DNA of 40,887 nucleotides, taken from Pseudoduganella namucuonensis (lineage in GTDB: Bacteria; Pseudomonadota; Gammaproteobacteria; Burkholderiales; Burkholderiaceae_D). The notes under the pieces are model-generated. The model had not been told where the DNA came from. It saw only the letters and a program-made list of their open reading frames with translations, and did no database searches. Below, in pieces: positions 15,108 through 24,230 of this stretch. The translations under genes were made by a program, and so were the position numbers. Each line of letters begins with the position of its first letter. The stretch's first letter is position 1. The stretch is from positions 1 to 40,887 of the forward strand of contig NZ_FPBO01000053.1 in assembly GCF_900116645.1 (NCBI RefSeq), in the 5' to 3' direction.

Positions 15108-16565
15108 ATGAGAAATAATGATATTGTCCAAAAGCTCTGGGGCATGTGCGACATTCTACGTGATGACGGAATAAATTATTCTGACTACGTATCTGAATTG
15201 GTTTTATTGCTATTCATAAAAATGGAGTCTGAAAATATAGAAAACGGAATTTTAAAAGAACATAAACTTCCGGAGTACGCCAGATGGAAGCAGCTTGCAG
15301 CTCCTTCTAACGATGATGTCTTGCTTCGTTACCGAAAAATTCTAAATCTACTAAGCGAGAGCTCAGATCGCGTCCTGGCGGAGATATATTCTAATGCTCA
15401 TACCAAAATAAAGGAATCAAGACACTTGGAGCAACTAATTTCAGGCATTGATGCTATTGATTGGTTCAGTGTAAAAAAAGATGGTTTGGGGGACGTGTAT
15501 GAAGGCCTTTTAGAGAAAAATGCAAGTGAAATTAAATCTGGGGCTGGACAATATTTTACTCCGCGCCCTTTAATTGATAGTATTATTGAGGTACTAAGTC
15601 CTAAAGTGGGCGAAGTAATTCAAGATCCTGCCGCCGGTACAGGTGGTTTTCTAATTGCGGCGGCTTCTTATATTAGGGCTAAGGGCAACCAGGCCAAGGA
15701 AATCAGTACTAAGGAAAAGAACTTCCAGAAGAGGCATGCTTACATAGGCATGGAGCTTGTTGTTGAGACACGTCGACTTGCATTGATGAATTGTTTACTT
15801 CATGGCATCGATGGAGATGGTGAAGGAGTCGTTCGCTTAGGGAACACTCTAGGTAGCGCTGGAACATTGTTACCTCGTGCCGATGTTATATTAAGCAATC
15901 CACCTTTTGGAACCGCGAAGGGAGGCGGTGGTGCGACAAGAGAAGATCTTTTGTTTTCCACTGTTAATAAGCAATTGGCTTTCTTGGAACATATATATCG
16001 GTCTCTTAAGAATGGCGGGCGTGCTGCAGTTGTTGTACCTGATAACGTTCTCTTTGATGGGGGCGTGGGAGCCGAAATTCGTAATGATTTGATGAATAAG
16101 TGTCGGTTGCACACTATACTTCGGTTGCCAACAGGGATTTTTTATGCGCAAGGTGTGAAGACCAACGTGCTGTTTTTCAATAAAGTAAGTGACAACGCGA
16201 AAAACAGCACAACTAAGGTTTGGATATATGACATGCGCACGAATATGCCAAAATTCAATAAGAGAGATCCATTTTCTCGGGAGCATTTTTCGGATTTCGA
16301 AGATGCGTACGGTGATGACCCTCTTGGAAACTCGCCGCGAACAGAAACGGGGATTGATGGACGTTTTCGGTGCTTTGATATTGAGAAATTACTTGATGAG
16401 GGACGTGGGCTTGATGCTATCTGGATTAAAGACAGCAACGTGGAAAATGCAGAAGACCTTCCCGAGCCAGCAATTTTAGCGCAAGAGGCAATAGATGAGC
16501 TTGAAGCGGCCTTGTTAGATTTAAATTCCATCCTTGGACATCTTGGTGAGGATATTGTGCAATGA
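15108..16565 (+). CDS. hsdM: Type I modification methyltransferase subunit
   Basis: A 485-residue N6-adenine methyltransferase. The ATG at 15108 is preferred because AGGAAT precedes it; an ATG at 15078 would add 10 residues. Residues ~1-130 are the HsdM N-terminal helical domain (LWGMCDILRDDGINYSDYVSEL). The catalytic domain follows: GAGQYFTPRPLIDSI, motif I DPAAGTGGF (173-181), and motif IV NPPF (264-267). It would methylate an adenine in a site chosen by HsdS and use S-adenosylmethionine. It is the first gene of a four-gene operon and overlaps hsdS by 4 bases (ATGA). All methyltransferase motifs look intact. What is odd is the missing hsdR partner. Confidence 0.95.
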   Translation: MRNNDIVQKLWGMCDILRDDGINYSDYVSELVLLLFIKMESENIENGILKEHKLPEYARWKQLAAPSNDDVLLRYRKILNLLSESSDRVLAEIYSNAHTKIKESRHLEQLISGIDAIDWFSVKKDGLGDVYEGLLEKNASEIKSGAGQYFTPRPLIDSIIEVLSPKVGEVIQDPAAGTGGFLIAAASYIRAKGNQAKEISTKEKNFQKRHAYIGMELVVETRRLALMNCLLHGIDGDGEGVVRLGNTLGSAGTLLPRADVILSNPPFGTAKGGGGATREDLLFSTVNKQLAFLEHIYRSLKNGGRAAVVVPDNVLFDGGVGAEIRNDLMNKCRLHTILRLPTGIFYAQGVKTNVLFFNKVSDNAKNSTTKVWIYDMRTNMPKFNKRDPFSREHFSDFEDAYGDDPLGNSPRTETGIDGRFRCFDIEKLLDEGRGLDAIWIKDSNVENAEDLPEPAILAQEAIDELEAALLDLNSILGHLGEDIVQ

Positions 16566-18100
16566 AAGAATTGCCTAATGGATGGGCCGTCGTTAAATTG
16601 GGAAATTTGTTGGAAAGCATAGTTGGAGGCAGTACTCCTTCCAAAGCCAATTCGTCTAACTTCCGCGGCAGCATACCTTTTATGACTGTCAAAGATATGA
16701 CTGAACGTTTCCCCAATAAGACAGTTGATAAAATATCTAAAGAAGCGTTGCTTAAGATGCCAAGTGGGTTGGCTCCGAAAGACAGCTTAATTATTTCTGT
16801 GCGAATGTCTTTGGGGAAAATAGTAAGGCCGCGTTTCGCCACTGCATTTAATCAAGACCTGAAAGTTTTGAACGTAAAGAAGGGTATTAATAAAACATAT
16901 ATCGAATACTTCTGGAGATCCAAGTGGAATGAAATTCAGCTATTGGGGACCGGTACAACGGTTAAGGGAATTCGATTAGATGATATTAGGAATTTTGAAG
17001 TCCCACTTCCCCCGTATGCGGAGCAGTTAAGAATCACCGAAAAACTAGATTCTATACTGGAGCTCGCGGGGCGCAGCCGGGAACGATTAAATAGAATTCC
17101 CGGTATTCTTAATCGCTATAGACAAGCTGTTTTGGAAGCGGCAACTCGCGGCTCGTTAAGCGCGAAGTGGCGAAAAAATAATATTCGGATATTTGATTGG
17201 ACGGAAGTTGAGCTGGGTAGTGTTGTCGAAGACTTTTCCTATGGCACTTCTTCGAAGTCCGAGAAGAAAGGGGATATCCCAGTTTTGCGAATGGGGAACA
17301 TTCAGCAAGGTAAGCTAAATTGGGATCAATTGGTTTTTACGTCTGATCCGGTTGAGATTGAGAAATATAAATTATCATCCGGTGATGTTCTATTTAATCG
17401 GACCAATAGCCCAGAATTGGTTGGTAAAACTGCTGTGTATAAAGGGGAGAGAGCGGCAATTTATGCCGGATACCTCATTCGCATTCGTTGTGGTGACGCA
17501 CTAGATCCCGAATATTTGAACTATTGTTTAGGTAGCCCTCAAGGGCGTGATTTTTGTTGGCAAGTAAAGGCCGATGGTGTAAGTCAGTCCAATATAAATG
17601 CAAAAAAATTGGCTGGATTTAAATTTTGTCTTCCTCCGCTGGATGAGCAAATAGAAATATGTCGTCGGGTAAAGATTTTATTGGATTTTGGCGAGAACAT
17701 TGAATCGAGATACAAGGCGACTCTAGATAGGCTTGATAAGCTAATTCCTTCTTTATTGTCAAAAGCATTTGGCGGAGGACTACTTCCGCAAAATGAGAAG
17801 GATGAGCCGGCGGAAATTCTTTTGGCTGGAATTGAATCGTATTATGCTTCAGTTTCAGATGTGCCTAAAGAGTCATCTTATCAAAAGCGTAAAAAAATGA
17901 AATCCACAAAAGAGTCGTTAAAAGAGATAATTGACCAACAATCCTCAGAGAAATTCACTTTCGCGGATTTGCTGGAGTCTTCAGGATATGATTATGAGTC
18001 TCTAAAAGAATTGGTATTCGATTTTTTAGACTCCGATTCGCCTCCAATCAGGCAAATTTTTGACACTGTGAGTCGTGAAATACGTTTGGAGCGAATCTGA
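16562..18100 (+). CDS. hsdS: Type I specificity subunit with extra C-terminal domain
   Basis: A 512-residue HsdS. It has two target recognition domains: TRD1 in residues ~1-150 (ends NFEVPLPPYAEQLRITEKLD) and TRD2 in ~215-365 (ends GFKFCLPPLDEQIEICRRV). Each is followed by a helical spacer, of which the second closes with LIPSLLSKAFGGGLLPQ near residue 400-416. Normal HsdS proteins end soon after this. Here about 85 further residues follow (SSYQKRKKMKSTKESLKEII, then KFTFADLLESSGYDYESLKE and a beta-rich end VSREIRLERI) that look like a small winged helix. It reads DNA for the methyltransferase. The extra domain may dock the ATPase or nuclease encoded next. The stop is 2 bases before the ATPase start. 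Confidence 0.93.
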   Translation: MKELPNGWAVVKLGNLLESIVGGSTPSKANSSNFRGSIPFMTVKDMTERFPNKTVDKISKEALLKMPSGLAPKDSLIISVRMSLGKIVRPRFATAFNQDLKVLNVKKGINKTYIEYFWRSKWNEIQLLGTGTTVKGIRLDDIRNFEVPLPPYAEQLRITEKLDSILELAGRSRERLNRIPGILNRYRQAVLEAATRGSLSAKWRKNNIRIFDWTEVELGSVVEDFSYGTSSKSEKKGDIPVLRMGNIQQGKLNWDQLVFTSDPVEIEKYKLSSGDVLFNRTNSPELVGKTAVYKGERAAIYAGYLIRIRCGDALDPEYLNYCLGSPQGRDFCWQVKADGVSQSNINAKKLAGFKFCLPPLDEQIEICRRVKILLDFGENIESRYKATLDRLDKLIPSLLSKAFGGGLLPQNEKDEPAEILLAGIESYYASVSDVPKESSYQKRKKMKSTKESLKEIIDQQSSEKFTFADLLESSGYDYESLKELVFDFLDSDSPPIRQIFDTVSREIRLERI

Positions 18101-18102
18101 TT

Positions 18103-19734
18103 ATGCGGCTAATTCGATTGAATATTGTTGCGGCAGACACTTGCGGTGGATTGCTCGATGGATTGGATTTAAATTTTAGAAATATTTTTGATCCAGTTTC
18201 GTCATTTGATCCATTGTGCTTAATTGGCCCAAACGGTGCTGGGAAGTCACAATTTTTGCAGCTCATTGCTGAGATTTTTCAGTCCATTTTTCATGCAATT
18301 GTCCCAGATGAGGAGCGATCTGAGGGTAACCCAGAAATACTCTTTGAGCTAGAATATTTGATGTCAGTGAATGGTGCTGATTGCCATATAAAAGCAACCC
18401 GTCTTAAGGACGATTCTGGTAGGACTTCTCTTGATCTATATGAACTCACTGATGGAGATGAAGTAAAGTGCGACTTGAAATCGCATCGTGCAAAGGAAAT
18501 TTTGCCGTCTCTAATAGTGGGATATTCGTCGGGAGATAATGAAACTCTGAGTCTTCCATTTTTGATCAGCAGAAGTGGGTACGCAAAAGATGTAGCAGAT
18601 ATGGCAAATGGGAAAAGTAACAAGACCTTTTTGCCCGAGACGCGACTAATGTTAATAGATTACGGTACTCATCTAGAAGTATTGGTTGCAAATCTGCTTT
18701 TGGGTGAAAACAAGCATCAGACGGAAATTCTTTCGCATGCTCGTGTTACTCATCTGCACTCCTTTCGTTGCGTAATTCAGCTAGCTCATAGTGCCGTTCC
18801 TAAACACCCAAGACGAAAAGGAGAGCCACCTCCTCTGCGCAAAGGGATTCAACTTACTGATGAGTTAGAACAGTATCTTAAAAGTTTGGAAAAATGCGCT
18901 ACTTGCTTTAGTTTTAATGAAGATACCGAAACTTATATTTTTGATTTCTTTGTGAACGAAGCAACTATACGGGCTTTTAAAGAACATTGGAAATCCGCCC
19001 TTGATCTTTATACGGCTCTGCATAAGCTTGCAATGCTAAATGATCTCGCTATTCCGAAGAAGACACGAGTACGGTTCAGTAAAGACACTAAAGCGCGACG
19101 ATTTGCATCTCGTCTTCCTGAGCCGCAAGATGAGGATAAGGTATTTCGTTTTGAGCGTGTAAGATTTCGTTCAGAAAAAACTGGTTCGATTGTAGATTAT
19201 GTTTCCCTATCTGATGGTGAACACCAACTTGCACAGCTGCTAGGAACGTTTAGTATGATTGCGTTCCCAGGGGTATTATTTTTATTGGACGAACCCGAAT
19301 CACATTTTAATCCCCGCTGGAGGGTGAAATTCTTGTCTCAGCTCCTTGATTTGCCTACTGCACAAGGAAAACGACGCGACGATTCACACGCTGCGAAACA
19401 GGATTGTCTTTTAACTACTCATGCACCTTTTGTCCCATCGGACTTGTCCAGGGAGAAGGTCTTGTTATTCAGGAGAAAATCCGATTTTGGCAAGATTGAG
19501 GTTGCGCCCCCAGATATTGAAACTTTTGGAGCCAATTTTGATGCTATCTTATCGGAGTGTTTTGATGTTAGTCCACCGATTTCTCAAGAGTCGCGATCAA
19601 AAATTGATGAGTTGATGGAGTCAACTGATGCTGAATATATTAAACATGAAATGGTCAATTTGGGAAGCTCTGTTGAGAAAGTGCTGTTGGCAGATCGTCT
19701 CAGGCAAATAGCTGTGGAAAAGACGGGGAAATAA
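18103..19734 (+). CDS. Restriction-associated ABC/SMC-type ATPase
   Basis: A 543-residue AAA/ABC-type ATPase. Motifs seen: Walker A GPNGAGKS (42-49), a signature-like LSDGEHQ (369-375), Walker B LFLLDEPE (392-399) with E397 next to D396, and an H-loop TTHAPF with H440. The middle (about 60-360) is a long insertion with helical parts (EQYLKSLEKCATCF), as in SMC-like defence ATPases such as PtuA of Septu or RloC. No TOPRIM or nuclease motif is visible, so the cutting activity must lie elsewhere, most simply in the HNH protein encoded next, whose ATG overlaps this stop (TAATG). I recall a database family named for restriction-system-associated ATPases, which would fit. It probably senses a trigger through nucleotide state. 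Confidence 0.88.
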   Translation: MRLIRLNIVAADTCGGLLDGLDLNFRNIFDPVSSFDPLCLIGPNGAGKSQFLQLIAEIFQSIFHAIVPDEERSEGNPEILFELEYLMSVNGADCHIKATRLKDDSGRTSLDLYELTDGDEVKCDLKSHRAKEILPSLIVGYSSGDNETLSLPFLISRSGYAKDVADMANGKSNKTFLPETRLMLIDYGTHLEVLVANLLLGENKHQTEILSHARVTHLHSFRCVIQLAHSAVPKHPRRKGEPPPLRKGIQLTDELEQYLKSLEKCATCFSFNEDTETYIFDFFVNEATIRAFKEHWKSALDLYTALHKLAMLNDLAIPKKTRVRFSKDTKARRFASRLPEPQDEDKVFRFERVRFRSEKTGSIVDYVSLSDGEHQLAQLLGTFSMIAFPGVLFLLDEPESHFNPRWRVKFLSQLLDLPTAQGKRRDDSHAAKQDCLLTTHAPFVPSDLSREKVLLFRRKSDFGKIEVAPPDIETFGANFDAILSECFDVSPPISQESRSKIDELMESTDAEYIKHEMVNLGSSVEKVLLADRLRQIAVEKTGK

Positions 19735-20795
19735 TGCTTTTTGGATACCCGTTAGACTCTACCTTAGAGAATTGGCTTCATGAGTGTTTGATCGATGCTA
19801 TTAGAATAATTCATCAAAGTATTGATGATGGAGTGGTATTGGCTGAGTGGCCAGATTTTTTGCCGCAGAAGTATAGGGGAAAAGTTAAGGCAAAATACGG
19901 ACTTAAAGATAGATTTTTCACTTACAAAGAAAGCGTATCGAAGCTTTCTAGCGCGGAAAGGTTAGATGTTTTGCTAATGCTCAATGAGCAAAACTCAATC
20001 GATACGCTTCTTCCTGCTGTCACAAATTGCGGAAAAATTACTGATCTCCCGGTCAGCATTCAAGAACCGATAAAAAAGCTGTTTGAGTTCGCGTTTGGCC
20101 TGCTTACAGACTTTGGAATACGTGATCGTCAGTATAGGTTAATTCATAAAAAAATTGATAGTAAGGTCTGTCCATTTTGCGGTTTTGAGTACTTTAGTGC
20201 ACCTACCAGTAAGCGCGAAGCACTTGATCACTATTTGGCCGAGAGTAAATATCCATTTGCCGCGGCGAACCTTAGAAACCTGGTCCCGATGGGGGGGAAG
20301 TGCAACTCGCAGTACAAACGTTCTGAAGATGTCATGTGGAGAGCGGATGGAACTCGTCGAATGGTTTTTGATCCCTATCTGGCTGGGCAGCAGATTTTAT
20401 CGTTGGACAATAGCAAGATAAACAATACGTTAGTGGGCCCTTTAGTCGCTGAGTGGGTTATTGATTTTTCCGATCTGAGTGAAGAGGTATCTACTTGGGA
20501 TGAGGTTTTCTCATTGCGAAAACGCTATAGGGACGACGTGTTGAATGAGGAAACTATAAAGCAGTGGATGGGGGAGTTTAGAAGCTGGTGTTTGCGAAGT
20601 AAGCAGGTCTTAACTGATCATCATTCGGTGGCATCAGCAATCGAAGCGTATGGTGGTTTTTTGGGCGACTGTGGCTTCAATGATCGGGCGTTTATTAAGG
20701 CGGCGGTTTTTCGATTTTTCCTCAATCGTTTTAGGACTGGATGTCAGCGAGTAAGAGGAGTAATGTGTGGATTGGCTGGAGTTCCCGCTAACTAA
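19734..20795 (+). CDS. HNH nuclease, last gene of the hsdMS-ATPase operon
   Basis: A 353-residue protein. Residues 146-196 form an HNH/ββα-metal site: CPFC (C146, C149), DHYL (D165, H166), then NLRNLVPMGGKCNSQYKR with N182, C190, N191 and K195. The paired cysteines with DH and CN are typical of zinc-supported HNH nucleases such as McrA or PtuB. The N-terminal 140 residues are helical and unrecognised. The C-terminal 150 contain a region after DPYLAGQ that I cannot place. It should be the DNA- or RNA-cutting effector of the operon. The gene overlaps the ATPase gene by one base, a strong sign of translational coupling. Nothing else follows in the operon: the next recognisable coding sequence is an IS remnant. 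Confidence 0.85.
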   Translation: MLFGYPLDSTLENWLHECLIDAIRIIHQSIDDGVVLAEWPDFLPQKYRGKVKAKYGLKDRFFTYKESVSKLSSAERLDVLLMLNEQNSIDTLLPAVTNCGKITDLPVSIQEPIKKLFEFAFGLLTDFGIRDRQYRLIHKKIDSKVCPFCGFEYFSAPTSKREALDHYLAESKYPFAAANLRNLVPMGGKCNSQYKRSEDVMWRADGTRRMVFDPYLAGQQILSLDNSKINNTLVGPLVAEWVIDFSDLSEEVSTWDEVFSLRKRYRDDVLNEETIKQWMGEFRSWCLRSKQVLTDHHSVASAIEAYGGFLGDCGFNDRAFIKAAVFRFFLNRFRTGCQRVRGVMCGLAGVPAN

Positions 20796-20815
20796 TTGCT
20801 GATTGCTAATTTGAA

Positions 20816-21003
20816 GGCACGATGCCACAGGACTGGAAATTGCTCAAACTTGCCCAGAAAGACGTGGACGCGAGTGGAACAAGAAACACGGCAAGAACCC
20901 CTTCGGTTACAAGCTGCGCGGCAGCATGGACGCACGCTACAAGCTCGTACGCAAGCTTGCCCTCACGCATACCGCTGTGGCCTACGCCACGGTTGTCGAC
21001 TAA
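20816..21003 (+). pseudogene. IS5-family transposase fragment
   Basis: A decayed DDE transposase piece. One frame gives PQDWKLLKLAQKDVDA. After a one-base shift the next frame gives WNKKHGKNPFGYKLRGSMDA and RYKLVRKLALTHTAVAY, ending at a stop after ATVVD. This matches the conserved block DARWTKKHGKxxYGYKxHxxVD of IS5/IS1182-type transposases, with the usual following RHKLIRRY segment. Both ends are missing and no terminal inverted repeats are visible. It lies between the defence operon and the tRNA, which is consistent with a recombination-prone boundary. Confidence 0.85.
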
Positions 21004-21151
21004 TTGCTCAATCTCGGCAGCTACTGCGCGATGTGTAGGTGGTGCTGTGCGGCCATCACACCTCGGTGAAATCGGCCATCCCATTTTCCATCACAGCAAC
21101 CATACTGCAATGTTGTCAACAGCGTGCAATCCCGCGTAGAATGCGGGTGTC

Positions 21152-21225
21152 GCGGGTGTAGCTCAATGGTAGAGCAGAAGCTTCCCAAGCTTACGACGAG
21201 GGTTCGATCCCCTTCACCCGCTCCA
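21152..21225 (+). tRNA. tRNA-Gly (anticodon CCC)
   Basis: A 74-base gene including the encoded CCA. The acceptor arm GCGGGTG pairs with CACCCGC. The D arm is GCTC/GAGC with loop AATGGTA. The anticodon loop TTCCCAA gives CCC. The T arm has GAGGG, TTCGATC and CCCTT. It closely resembles E. coli tRNA-Gly(CCC). It reads GGG codons. A CCCGC/GCGGG hairpin lies just upstream (21131-21147). The gene marks the change from the AT-richer block to the GC-rich chromosome. Confidence 0.97.
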
Positions 21226-21324
21226 GTCAAATCAAGTCAAGCACCTACGCTCTGAATGTGAGGCCAGCGATCGCAATGTACGCCACATGCGCGGCCCGCC
21301 GCCCCAGCGCTCCTCTGATTAAAA

Positions 21325-22479
21325 ATGCAAGAATTTTATAAGAAGGCGCTGATCGCCTTCGTGTCCCTCGCCGGCGTGAGCCTTCTTGTCGGCTACTGGT
21401 GCGTCAGCCTCAGCCATTTGCGTCTTCCCCTGTTGCCCGCGCAAGACAGTTCCATGCCTTGGCGCGGGGAGGGAAGTTCGGACGCGCTCGATGGCGGCGG
21501 AAACTCGGCGATTCAAATCGTGGACGCCACGTCGCGGCTGCGATTCCGGTTCATCCTCACCAAGACCGCCGTCCATCCGTACGCCACCGCCGCCCTGGTG
21601 TTCCAGGATAAAAACGGCAAACCGGTGCTGGTCGATTTATCCCGCTACACCTCCATTTCGCTCAATGCCAAATGCGCCCCGGCCAATACGCTGATGCTGG
21701 GTATTCCCACTTTCGATCCCAATGTCACCAAGCCGGATAAACTGGTCAGTTTCCGCACGCCGTCGGCCTTTTTCTCTTGCGACGAGGATGGCGCGCACAC
21801 CGAACTCGATTTGACGCGCCTGGAAACGGCGCAATGGTGGTTCGACATGTTCAAGCTCAATCTGTCGCGGCAGGCATATAAACTCGATAAAGTGCCGAGG
21901 ATCGCCTTCAGCAGCACATTCCAGAGCCCATCGTTTGTGGATTCGACGGTGGAGTTAAGCGAGATCACGCTGAAAGGCCGTGAATTCTCCTATCTCTATT
22001 CGCTCGCCATGTTCCTGATAATCTCGTGGGGCGCTTATTGCCTGTGGTTTTTCCGGCGCCACGCGCTGGCCCTGATCTCGGACGTGAAGGACAAATTGCA
22101 GCGGGATTTGCCGCTGGTCGCCTACCAGCAGCTGTCGCTGGAGCCGCACCGGGACAAGGAGAAGGCCGCCATCCTGCGTTTCATCGCCACCAGCTACGCC
22201 AAGCCGGACCTGGACCTGGACGCGGTGATGACCGAGACCGGCGCGAACCGCAACAAGATCAACGACATCCTGAAGGCGGAGCTGGGCTTCACCTTCAGCG
22301 CGTATCTGAACAAGCTGCGCCTGACCGAGGCCGCCCGCCTGCTCGCGGAAACGAACACGGCCAGCGTGGCGGAGATCGCCTACTCGGTCGGCTACGCGAA
22401 CGTCTCCTACTTCAACAAGCTGTTCAAGGAGGAATACGGGTGCACGCCCAAGGCCTTCCGCACGCTGAGCGGCAAGTAG
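21325..22479 (+). CDS. Membrane-anchored AraC-family regulator of the xylosidase locus
   Basis: A 384-residue one-component sensor. A membrane helix lies near residues 9-28 (LIAFVSLAGVSLLVGYWCVS), a periplasmic domain of about 190 residues follows, and a second helix lies at about 220-238 (YSLAMFLIISWGAYCLWFF). The cytosolic C-terminus has an AraC-type pair of helix-turn-helices: LDLDAVMTETGANRNKINDI, KLRLTEAARLLAETNTASVAEIAY as two parts, and VGYANVSYFNKLFKEEYGC. It lies 151 bases upstream of the GH39 gene, reads the same way, and probably senses a sugar (xylose or oligosaccharide) in the periplasm to activate the two xylosidase genes. The architecture, with the ligand domain between two helices, recalls the hybrid regulators common near glycan-use genes. 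Confidence 0.88.
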   Translation: MQEFYKKALIAFVSLAGVSLLVGYWCVSLSHLRLPLLPAQDSSMPWRGEGSSDALDGGGNSAIQIVDATSRLRFRFILTKTAVHPYATAALVFQDKNGKPVLVDLSRYTSISLNAKCAPANTLMLGIPTFDPNVTKPDKLVSFRTPSAFFSCDEDGAHTELDLTRLETAQWWFDMFKLNLSRQAYKLDKVPRIAFSSTFQSPSFVDSTVELSEITLKGREFSYLYSLAMFLIISWGAYCLWFFRRHALALISDVKDKLQRDLPLVAYQQLSLEPHRDKEKAAILRFIATSYAKPDLDLDAVMTETGANRNKINDILKAELGFTFSAYLNKLRLTEAARLLAETNTASVAEIAYSVGYANVSYFNKLFKEEYGCTPKAFRTLSGK

Positions 22480-22630
22480 CGGAGACCCCGGCGCGCTAAC
22501 ACTTGCGTCCCGAATTCTTCAACTATTCGCATTTCTGTAGAAGTTTCAGTGCAAACGTTACCTCCAGGCAGGCCCGCCCCGGTAGTGTGGACGGCTGTTC
22601 GGCTTTGTTCCAACCAATAGAGAGAGACAA

Positions 22631-24202
22631 ATGAGTGTTAATAAAATAGCCATGCTCGCGCTGAGCGCCTTGCTGACCCTGCCGCTGCACGGCTGGGGGC
22701 AGGAGCGCGTTGTCGACGTCGACGTCAAGCGGGTCCAGGGCAAGCTCCCCCAAACTTTCAACCTGGCCGTCGGCGCCGGTCGCGCGAACGAGGGCCTGCG
22801 CGCGGATTGGCAGCAGCAGCTGGCCGAGATCAAGCGCGACGCGGGCTTCAAGTACATCCGCATGCACGGGCTGCTCACCGACGACATGGCAGTCTATGGC
22901 GGCACGGACGCCCAGGGCAACGAACGCTACAACTTCCAGTACATCGACTCGCTGTTCGACTATCTGCTCAGCATCGGCGTCAAACCCTTCGTCGAACTCG
23001 GCTTCATGCCGCAGGCGCTGGCCAGCGGCAGCAAGACCATCTTCTGGTGGCGCGGCAACGTCACCCCGCCGCACAGCTACGACAAGTGGGGCAAGCTGGT
23101 AAAGGCCCTGACCGAACACTGGACCGAGCGCTATGGCAGCAAGGAAGTGGCCAGCTGGTACTTCGAGGTGTGGAACGAGCCCAATCTGGACGGCTTCTGG
23201 GCCGGCACGCAGGATGAGTACTTCAAGCTGTACGCCTACGCCGCGCGCGCCGTCAAAAGCGTGAACCCGAGCTACAAGGTCGGCGGCCCCGCCACGGCCG
23301 GCGCGGCCTGGATTCCCGAAATGATCGCCTATTGCGCCAAGAACGCGGTGCCGCTGGATTTCGTCAGCACCCACACCTACGGCGTGGGCGAGGGTTATCT
23401 CGACGAATTCGGCACGAAAGGCACGGTGCTGAACAAGGATGAGCAAGCGGTCAGCGGCGACGTGCTCAAGAATCGCAAGGAAATCGCGGAGTCGGCCATG
23501 CCGAATCTGGAGCTGCACTATACCGAATGGAGTTCCTCCTATACCCCGGCCGATCCGACCCACGACAGTTATCACCAGGCGGCCTATATTCTGCAAAAGC
23601 TGAAACAGGTCGGCACCGCCGCGCAATCGATGTCCTATTGGGTGTTCACCGACATATTCGAAGAGCCGGGTCCGCGTTTCGAGGCGTTTCACGGTGGTTT
23701 CGGTTTGATGAACACGCAGGGTATTAAAAAGCCGGGTTATTTCGCCTATCAATTCATGAACCAGCTGGCGGCCAATGAATTGGAAAACAAGGATAAGCAT
23801 TCGTTCGCCACCACCGATGGCAAGGGCAATGTCCAGATGGTCCTGTGGGATTACACCCATACCCTTCCGGAAGGCATCAACAACCAGCAATTCTTCATCA
23901 AGGATTTGCCGCCGAAAAACAAGGGCGAGGTCGCGGTCAATATGCGCGGGTTGAAACCGGGCCGCTACACGCTGGATATTTCCCAGGTCGGCTATAAGCG
24001 CAACGACGCCTACACCGCCTTTATCGGCATGGGTTCGCCGAAACAGCTGAGCAAACCGCAGGTGACCGCCCTGAAGGCGGAAGCGACCGGCAAGCCCCAG
24101 GAACAGCGCAAAGTCAGCGTCGGCGCGGACGGGCGGCTCAGCATGAAACTGCCGCTGCGCGAAAACGACGTGTATCTGCTCAAGCTGAACGCCTCGAAAT
24201 AA
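22631..24202 (+). CDS. Exported GH39 beta-xylosidase
   Basis: A 523-residue enzyme of glycoside hydrolase family 39. A signal peptide (MSVNKIAMLALSALLTLPLH) is followed by a TIM-barrel domain: GFKYIRMHGLLTDDMAVYG, the acid/base WNEPN with E183 and the nucleophile YTEWSSS with E299, both expected for GH39. The C-terminal ~120 residues form a beta-sandwich-like part. It hydrolyses terminal beta-xylose from xylo-oligosaccharides with retention. It is probably periplasmic or secreted. The start has GAGAGA before the ATG. The GH31 gene follows after 28 bases, so the two are likely one operon. GH39 also includes iduronidases, but xylosidase is the usual bacterial function. Confidence 0.9.
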   Translation: MSVNKIAMLALSALLTLPLHGWGQERVVDVDVKRVQGKLPQTFNLAVGAGRANEGLRADWQQQLAEIKRDAGFKYIRMHGLLTDDMAVYGGTDAQGNERYNFQYIDSLFDYLLSIGVKPFVELGFMPQALASGSKTIFWWRGNVTPPHSYDKWGKLVKALTEHWTERYGSKEVASWYFEVWNEPNLDGFWAGTQDEYFKLYAYAARAVKSVNPSYKVGGPATAGAAWIPEMIAYCAKNAVPLDFVSTHTYGVGEGYLDEFGTKGTVLNKDEQAVSGDVLKNRKEIAESAMPNLELHYTEWSSSYTPADPTHDSYHQAAYILQKLKQVGTAAQSMSYWVFTDIFEEPGPRFEAFHGGFGLMNTQGIKKPGYFAYQFMNQLAANELENKDKHSFATTDGKGNVQMVLWDYTHTLPEGINNQQFFIKDLPPKNKGEVAVNMRGLKPGRYTLDISQVGYKRNDAYTAFIGMGSPKQLSKPQVTALKAEATGKPQEQRKVSVGADGRLSMKLPLRENDVYLLKLNASK

Positions 24203-24230
24203 CAACCTGACCGATAAAAAAAGGATATAG

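Noticed and set aside
6956..20820. Possible att repeats: CAGCAATTTTGAAGG near 6968 and TTGCTAATTTGAAGG near 20803
   Set aside because: The match is short and imperfect, and neither copy abuts a tRNA or the array. It is probably chance.
21152..21225. tRNA-Gly 3' end as the integrase attachment site
   Set aside because: The block lies on the 5' side of the tRNA, and I see no repeat of the tRNA 3' end near the integrase or at the left edge. Integration at a tRNA normally leaves the island on the 3' side.
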